Shown: piece by piece, positions 57,637-64,000 of the stretch
How positions within the stretch are numbered: the stretch's first letter is position 1
Layout of the letters: each line of letters opens with the position of its first letter
Origin: Punctularia strigosozonata HHB-11173 SS5
Lineage: Eukaryota; Basidiomycota; Agaricomycetes; Corticiales; Punctulariaceae
NCBI RefSeq assembly: GCF_000264995.1
Contig: NW_006767440.1
Coordinates: 1,407,863-1,471,862 of the forward strand
Reading direction: 5' to 3'
DNA length: 64,000 bases
Made by a program: the position numbers and the translations under genes
The notes under the pieces: model-generated
The model's database searches: none
Told to the model about the DNA's origin: nothing
Seen by the model: only the letters and a program-made list of their open reading frames with translations

Positions 57637-58035
57637 CTACTCCTTAACTGCCTCCTTTATCGAGTTGGCCTGCCGTTCAAGGCTCTTGTAGATACCAGCG
57701 ATATCCTCGAGTGAAAGCGATTGTTCTGCCTGGGCGTCCGCGGCCAATTTCAATGAAGGCAGATTCCTTCCGAAGGAGGGGAGTACTCTTGATGAGTGAA
57801 CCCCGCGGTCTTGCAGGGGTACGCCATCACGAGATGCAGGCGGCGGGGAGGAACCAAGACGTAAACCGTAACGCTCGTGGACATCCAGCCAGCGTCCTTC
57901 GATCACCGAGTCACTGGAGTTGGCCCATAGGATGCAGCAGTAAATGACCAGAGTGATACCCAAGATGCATCCCAAGAGTCGAATTCGATAGCTTGTTCGC
58001 GAGGCCCTGGCGCGACCGAAGGCGACAGTCAGCAT
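57637..58035 (-). CDS. Small single-pass membrane protein, unknown function
   Basis: One frame of 132 codons from ATG at 58035. A basic N-terminus (MLTVAFGRARASRTSYRIRL) is followed by one hydrophobic helix (LGCILGITLVIYCCILWA), so it is probably a signal-anchor. A polar region and a helical C-terminus (LSLEDIAGIYKSLERQANSI) come next. Positive charges before the helix suggest the N-terminus stays in the cytosol and the tail is luminal or outside. I do not recognise a family. Codon use looks genuine and it shares a divergent 320-bp promoter region with the kinesin gene. Confidence 0.5.
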   Translation of the reverse strand: MLTVAFGRARASRTSYRIRLLGCILGITLVIYCCILWANSSDSVIEGRWLDVHERYGLRLGSSPPPASRDGVPLQDRGVHSSRVLPSFGRNLPSLKLAADAQAEQSLSLEDIAGIYKSLERQANSIKEAVKE

Positions 58036-58355
58036 GAGTGGGAGAGCGGGAGATTGAGGTAGACTCTAGAGCGCCATCGACAGCCATCAACTCATGACTT
58101 ACATAAGCTTGCCAGTCACATTCGATGAATGATACAACGCCGATTGAGTCGGACTGACTCCTTGCCGATCCCGCGCATACATTCGACTCATACGCCAGTC
58201 ACCAACAAGTTCCCATCACCAAACCAATGGCAATAAATTCCAGAGTGGTCTATCAGATACTCAGACGACCAGCGCTGTTCACGTTCACGCAGTCTCCTGA
58301 TTGAGGTAGACGCATCAGTGATCTGTGAAAATATCGAACGCCCACTAGCACAGAC
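58036..58355. promoter_or_regulatory. Shared divergent promoter region, small membrane protein / kinesin
   Basis: 320 bp between opposing starts. A CCAAT box lies at 58224-58228 (aaaccaatgg), about 130 bp before the kinesin ATG. The element is short and could be chance. Confidence 0.35.
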
Positions 58356-60681
58356 ATGTCATCTGCCGTTTTGACCACGACCCAGTTGCCTCGCTTGCGA
58401 CAACTACTGGTGGACTGGGAGAAGAAGCAGCCGCCTCTCAAACCCTTCTCCACGTCCCTGGAGGACATCAAGGCGCGTTCCGAACGCACTGCCGTGTTCG
58501 GCGACGCGCTCGACGACGGAAGCAAGGACGTGATCGTCGCATTCAGGACGCGACCCCCTCTCGAGAACGAGGCGGCGACCCAGTTCGTTACCGCGAACGA
58601 GGATGCAGGGAGCGACCCTCGCGACGTGGAGTTCTGCCCAGGCATCACGGTCGCCAGCGAGGAGCCCGGTGTGTTTGTGGCGCATACGCCCAGCATGAAG
58701 GTCTGTTTTGCTGGTGTTATGTCTATTTCGTATGTTGAGATCAACATTGACCTGTAGTGGAATGGACCTGCGCTGGCACATAAACCCTTTGACGCCGACC
58801 TTGCCTTTGGGCCCCACACGTCCAACGAAGAATTGTACCAGCGTACAGTCGTAGCTAACGATGTGTGTATATTGCCTGAGGATTGTTCATCGCTTCCAAG
58901 CCTAATTTGGTATACGCTCAGCTGGTTCCGCTGGCATTGGGAGGCGGCATCGGATGTGTTCTCTCATATGGCCAGACGGGCAGTGGTAAAACGTACACCA
59001 TGGAAGGCCTTGAGCACCGCATCGCCCGCGATCTCTTTGATGTGGCTGACGTCGTTGCAAGGCGCTTCGTTGCCGCAGAGGCGAAGAAACAGTCTACATC
59101 CGATGAGCAACCATTCGCTGGCCAGGAAGAGGTACATGCAGCGGACGTCTTCACTTTCGAGGTTACCTTCCTGGAGCTGCTCGGTACATCCGCTGTGGAC
59201 CTCGTCGACGGTACGACGGGCGTGGATGCGCAAGGCAGCGCCATCCGCAAAGAGATTGCTATCCGTGAAGATAAGGTATGCTCTGACCTCGCCGTATCGT
59301 CTATCGGGTTCGCTCAGAACCGCTCTCTAAGGCTGGCAATGTTGTCCCGCACCTTATCTCGACGCCGGTGCACTCGTCGACCGAGCTGGAGGACTTGATC
59401 ACGAGCTCGCTCTCGCATCGCCGTACTTCCGCCACTCTACGCAACGCCCGTAGCAGCCGCAGTCATGCCCTGCTCACCATCAGGGTTAAGAATAAGCTCT
59501 TGCCATGGGCTGAGGAGGGCCAGCTGATTCTTGTTGAGTACGCACTCAGGCCGTCGAAGCTCATATGGTCGGGCGAACTGATTATCTCCTTCCAGTTTGG
59601 CTGGTAGTGAGCGCTATGAAGACTCGAAGGCGCACGACAAACAGCGCATGGATGAGTCACGGGAGAATAACAAAAGTCTGATGAATCTCAAGGAGTGCGT
59701 CCGCGCCAAGGCCAGAATGGCAGCAGAAGATGGATTCGTTCATATTCCATGGAGGATGAACAAACTCACGATGCTGCTGAAGGTTCGTTCTCTCTTAGTA
59801 TCCTCCATGTATAAACGGGGTGATGAAGAGGATTCTTCCGTTCTGCAGCCAATATTTGACATCGAAAGCCGTCAGCTGTCGAAGGCAATCGTCATCGCGC
59901 ACGTTTCACCTCATATCCAAGACTCTGTGCACTCGACCTCGACTCTCGGCTACGCGGCCCCATTCAAGACATCTCCACCAAAGCGTCGCGGTCCTGCGCC
60001 TTACGACTCCGTTGATCCCAGGACATGGAATCATGAGCAGACGATCGCGTGGTTTAAACGCGAGTTCGCGGAGAAGATGGTAGAGCAGAAGGGCACGGGC
60101 GCTCGAGGCCAAGAAATCGTGGACATAGACGTACTTTGCCCTGGAGACATGACCGCACGCCATTTCGGGAAGATGACGACGCCCGAGTTCGTTGCACGGT
60201 GCTTGCAGGCCGTGAAGCCGACGGTGCGGACAGTCGACTCGGGGCAGGCGACGGATGGAGACGCCGTCTGGACCGCTGACGCGCTTAAGGAACTTGCGGC
60301 GACCGTTGTGGGCAGTTTGTTCTACCTCCTCCTGTCGGCCAAGACAAAGAAGCGCAACCAGGTTATGCGCACCCGTAAAGGCGTTGGCGATGTTACCGAA
60401 GCGTATGGTGCGACTCCTTACCTCTTTGTTCGGGATAGCAGGTGTTCACGCGACGTGCAGGAGCTGCCCCAAGCGATGGTTACAGGCCGGATCCATGGAC
60501 AGATGAAGAAGAGTTTGAAACCAAGATCTATTTCGACAAGGAATGGAACACTGTGAGCGACGCTGCCATGAAGCCTCATCGGGACAATGGTGACTGGGAG
60601 AAGGCTCGAGAAGCGCTGCGAACTGCTCGTCTCGGCCTGATACAACAGTGGCGCGAGGCTAGAAAGGAAGGCAGGGCTTGA
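58356..60681 (+). CDS. Kinesin motor protein, kinesin-13-like, with extra C-terminal domain
   Basis: Starts MSSAVLTTTQLPRLRQLLVD. The motor begins near residue 57 (DVIVAFRTRPPLENE) and has P-loop GQTGSGKTYTMEG, switch I NARSSRSHALLTI, switch II LVDLAGSERYEDS made by splicing over an intron, and ENNKSLMNLKECVRAKARMA, then HIPWRMNKLTMLLK and IVIAHVSPHIQDSVHSTSTL. The LKECVRA form is typical of kinesin-13, which depolymerises microtubule ends, but KVD/KEC neck features cannot be judged. After the motor come a helical block (WNHEQTIAWFKREFAEKM), CPGDMTARHFGKMTTPEFVA (SAM-like spacing), and a charged tail ending REARKEGRA. I did not find a coiled coil. At least seven introns, all in frame. Confidence 0.85.
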
Positions 60682-60833
60682 TCAAGGCGAGGGCCTGGAA
60701 GGCTAGCATCGTGCGTATTTGATTGGATATACAGTAGACTGCAGGACGACGATGCAAATGGTGTGTCCATGTGAGATCGCATGTGCATAAGTACTTCATT
60801 ATATGCGGATTAAATTGTTCGTTGCGTTACAAG

Positions 60834-63800
60834 CTAGTAGTCCCATTCGGAAGGCTTGAGCCTCTGCATTTTCTCCATCGCTTCCCGCACCTCCGCTTCC
60901 GCGAAGACGGCAGCCTCCTTCGCCACAACCAGCTTCTCCTCCAGCTCCTGAATCGTCATCAGCCGCATCTCATCTCCACTCCCGGTCCCCACATATCCCA
61001 GATTATCGAAGCGACGGAGCGTGTTTCCCACACGCGGCGCAAAGCCATACTTATCCCAGCCCTTGTCGTTAAAGGAGAGCACAGCGCGGACAGCGGCGGT
61101 ATTGATATCTCTATGCAGCTCTTCAAGCTTGGAGAGTTGAACTTCCATCCAGCGGGCACGACGTTCCAGAGCCAAGGTAAGCGCCGCCACCTCATCTTCC
61201 TTCGCGCTGCCGTCTTCACCATTATCATCCAGGAAATCGTCGCCTTTGAGCATGTCGCGAAGCACGCCGTCGAACGAAGAACTGTCGTCCCACGTGGTGC
61301 GCGGAAGGAGTCTCAAGAGGTCGGAAATAGTCTGAGTCAATGTCTCAAGGAGTTGTTGGAAAGAAGATACTGCGTTGTCGATGGAACCCGATGGCATATT
61401 GTTGGCGAACGAGCCACCGCCAACCGACAGAGCGGAGAGAGCATGTACGAGCGGGCCATACTCCAGCGGCATCTTCGCAGCAGGATTGATTTTCGATAGA
61501 TCGAAGAAGGGATGTTTGGATATATTCATCCAAGGCTGTCGCTCATCGATCTGCTCGAGCAGTGCGGCGATGGAAAGCGGGCCAGTAGGGAAGGGCGGCT
61601 CTGTTGACTGGGAACGACCGTGTGTCTCGGCCAGCGACGAAGGTCGGGAAGGGACTTGCGGGGCATCCGATGCAGCCGATGGCAATGTCGAGGTGGTGTC
61701 ATGGATAATATCGCCTTCCTTGGGGATCCGGATAGGTTTGGTAGCAGGCTTGTTCTTCTTGGGCATTCTCGACAAAAGTGGTCCTTGCATCGGAGCCTCA
61801 GGGGTAATTGGAGAAGTCGGAACCTCCTTATGGGCCTTGGTTGCCGGACGGGCATCTGGACCGCCCGCTTGCTTTGAGGCTTTCTCTGCTTGAACAGCCT
61901 TCCTGGCCTCTCTGGCCGCTAAGGCAGCCTTCTCTCTCGCCGCCCTTTCCTGCTCTAGCCTTTGCCTTTCTGTCTTATCTTTCGCCGCCCGCTCCGCCTT
62001 CAGTTGCAAAGCCCGCTCCTTGTCCGCTTTTTCCTTCTCAGCTCGTAGCCTCTCCTTTTCCAGTCTCTCTTTCTCCTTTTCGAGCTTCAGAGCGGCAGCT
62101 CTTTCCTTCTCCGCAGCCTTTTCGGCGGCTAGTTTCGCTTTTTCGGCCGCCCTTGCAGCTGCCTTCTCTTGCGCAGCCTGCGCGCGAGCTGCAGCACGTT
62201 CAATGGCTGCAGCTTTCTTCGCAGCTTTACGCGCAGCCTTGTCTTGCGCAGTGGTATCGATGATCGTCGTATCTTCGGGAGTCGCCACCTCCTTAGGAGA
62301 ATCGGCGGTCAAAGCCGGGAAGTCCGCGGACGACAAAGGGGGAGGAGATGGAGAAACGGGTGATGCGGATGTGGACACTGCATCGCCGCAAAGAATGGCA
62401 TTAAGTCAGCGCCAGATTAAGGAATATAAGCGTGGGGGAGGGAGGATCACAACAACATGTGGCAGAAGGGACAAGGAAGACAAGGAGAGCATGGGCTTGC
62501 TGAGGATTCAGCGCCGGTAGTAGTAGTTCCGCACTGGCAAAGCACGGCTCGGCTCGGTGGACTCCCTCCCCTGAACATTGCGGAGGAATAACTTACCATG
62601 TGCGGAACCGCTAGTCTGGGATGGCTCGATACTTGAGGAAGGACCACTACCCAGTCCCAAGTTCGCAGTGTTGAGGCTGCCATTGCTCAGCTGGGGAAAG
62701 GATAGTCCTGGAGGCGGTGCGAACGATTGGCCAGGTTGTGGAAAGGGGTCCAGCCCAGGAGGCCCAGGAAACCGACTATCCGATAGCGCCTGTGCTCCAC
62801 TGAAACTGGCGGACATGATCGCGGGATCGTTGAAAGGGGGACCCCCGGTCCTGTAAGGCACCGACTGATGGATACTCTCCACTATCCGGTTCGATTAGTC
62901 CTGACGGAACCAAAAACAATCGATAGCACTCACTCCCAAATGAACTCTGGCTTGCTGCCCTGCTCTGACTGCGCACGATGAAGTCACGCAGCTGCGCTTC
63001 ACTCAAAGCGCTAGACATTTGATCTGCGAAAGGCTGGAAACGAGATCCTGGCGCCACGGCCGGCTGAGCCTGGACTGCGAGGGGCGAGCTCGCTGACGAA
63101 GGGGGGCGCATACCAAAATCTTGCCGTGCATGTTGCCATTGATGCGAATTAGGCCCATAAGTAGGATCGGGTGACATGTATGATTGCGCCATGGAATTCG
63201 TCCGGCTGATCGGCGAAGCATGGTGTAAGGAGGGCGTCGCCATCATCGGCGATGCCGTATGGAGAGGAGACGGAACCCCCGTGCCTGTGGACGCTTGACG
63301 TCCCCGTGCAAAATCGAACCTTGAAACCTTAGGGGTGGGATCATCATCCATTTGGGGAGGGCTTGATGTTGAGAGAGACGAGTCATTGATCTCCGCGAAT
63401 GGATCGAAGGAGCCTGAATAACCTGTGCTAGGTTTCGCAATGCCCGGTGGACCAGCTGGCTCGCGACCGTCCAAAGGAAGCGACGAAAGCAATCCAGAGA
63501 ACGAGTCCAGCGGCCCATTGGAGGCTATGTCGGTCAGTCCTGGTAGTTCCATGACGTTGTCGTTGATTTCTTTCCTGGACACCGAGGAGTCCCAGCTGAA
63601 GCTGAAGGCACCGCGTTCGCCATCCCCGCCCGTCAATACTGATAGAACGCGATCAAAGTCCGGGAACGGCGCAAGGCCTGTACCGGACCGCAAAGACTTG
63701 CGCCTTAGCCTGACGTCATCCAGGAGTGCCTGCGCTTGTGTGGACATCTGATAATTTTGCGAGCCTCTGGAAGAAAGAATCGGGGAAGCTGTATCCTTAG

Positions 63801-64000
63801 GTCGGGGCAGAGCTAGGCCGGGAGGCGCACCAAGTCCTGGAGGCGCACTTGGAAGACCGGGAGGTAAGATAGGATCGGATGGTACGGAGGGTATCGACGA
63901 GCGACCGGATGCTGCTGATTCCGGGCGGACTTCCGGCTCTGGAGGAGCAACAGGCGATTCCTGTGCAGCGGATGCAGGCTCTGAATCGGCAGTGAAAGAC
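60834..64000 (-). CDS. NOT4: C-terminal part of a Not4-like CCR4-NOT subunit (5' end outside window)
   Basis: The frame runs off the right edge; all reads continue in phase (no start is seen at 63747, where Met is internal). The region is mostly disordered: repeated PPGL elements (ILPPGLPSAPPGLGAPPGL), SFDPFAEI, Ser/Pro/Gln-rich stretches, SADFPALT, then a 140-residue Ala/Lys/Glu/Arg helix that is probably a long single helix or coiled coil. An ordered C-terminus follows (PWMNISKHPFFDLSKINPAA, RARWMEVQLSKLEELHRDIN) ending RLKPSEWDY. In mushroom Not4 proteins an N-terminal RING and RRM precede such a tail; those would lie beyond 64000. Not4 is an E3 ubiquitin ligase of the CCR4-NOT deadenylase. 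The identification rests on the tail only. Confidence 0.65.

Overview
This is nuclear DNA from a filamentous basidiomycete, most likely an Agaricomycete. Genes are dense and broken by many short introns (mostly 45-70 bp, GT...AG with CTAAC/CTGAC-like branch sites). Several families are typical of mushroom-forming fungi: a NACHT-WD40 NLR-like protein, F-box/leucine-rich proteins, truncated kinase-like proteins, an orphan seven-helix membrane protein and a UbiA prenyltransferase. No mobile element, rRNA, tRNA or CRISPR array could be supported.

Layout. 1-162: 3' end of an unidentified + gene. 1590-5729 (-): SCAP-type sterol sensor. 5955-7196 (+): PDX1, the E3-binding protein of pyruvate dehydrogenase. 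7596-8558 (+): LOG-family phosphoribohydrolase. 8681-10577 (-): histone acetyltransferase HAT1. 11701-13143 (+): UbiA-family prenyltransferase with a one-base frame conflict. 14152-15222 (+) and 17762-18826 (-): two paralogous kinase-like proteins on either side of glutathione reductase (15517-17257, -). 19287-24738 (+): a 1,658-residue NACHT-WD40 protein, head-to-head with the second kinase-like gene. 24972-26582 (-): protein of unknown function. 26721-28070 (-): Alba-domain RNase P/MRP subunit (Pop7/Rpp20-like). 28312-29463 (+): epoxide hydrolase. 29543-31252 (-): orphan seven-helix protein. 32084-33673 (+): eRF1. 34880-36007 (+): protoglobin-domain protein. 36215-37806 and 39106-40611 (-): two F-box paralogs. 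42007-42950 (-): second LOG paralog. 43352-45058, 45455-47700 and 48099-49705 (all -): PI-PLC-X protein, secreted carboxylesterase, secreted GH88 hydrolase. 50638-53254 (+): Vps1-type dynamin. 53529-54271 (-): CIA2. 55240-56368 (+): DCN1. 56794-57414 (+): GFA-family enzyme with a small frame break. 57637-58035 (-): small membrane protein. 58356-60681 (+): kinesin. 60834-64000 (-): C-terminal part of a Not4-like protein.

How they relate. Most genes are unrelated housekeeping functions: sterol sensing, carbon entry to the TCA cycle, chromatin, redox, translation termination, vesicle traffic, Fe-S assembly, neddylation, mRNA decay. The accessory parts are the 14-25 kb stretch (kinase-like pair plus NLR) and the 36-50 kb stretch (F-box pair, LOG duplicate, secreted or lipid-active hydrolases on one strand).

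Exon maps were read by eye from frame continuity, splice consensus and remembered protein families. Where I state a protein length, the exon lengths sum to a whole number of codons. Four introns need a GC donor, and two catalytic motifs sit in very short exons (13 and 18 nt).
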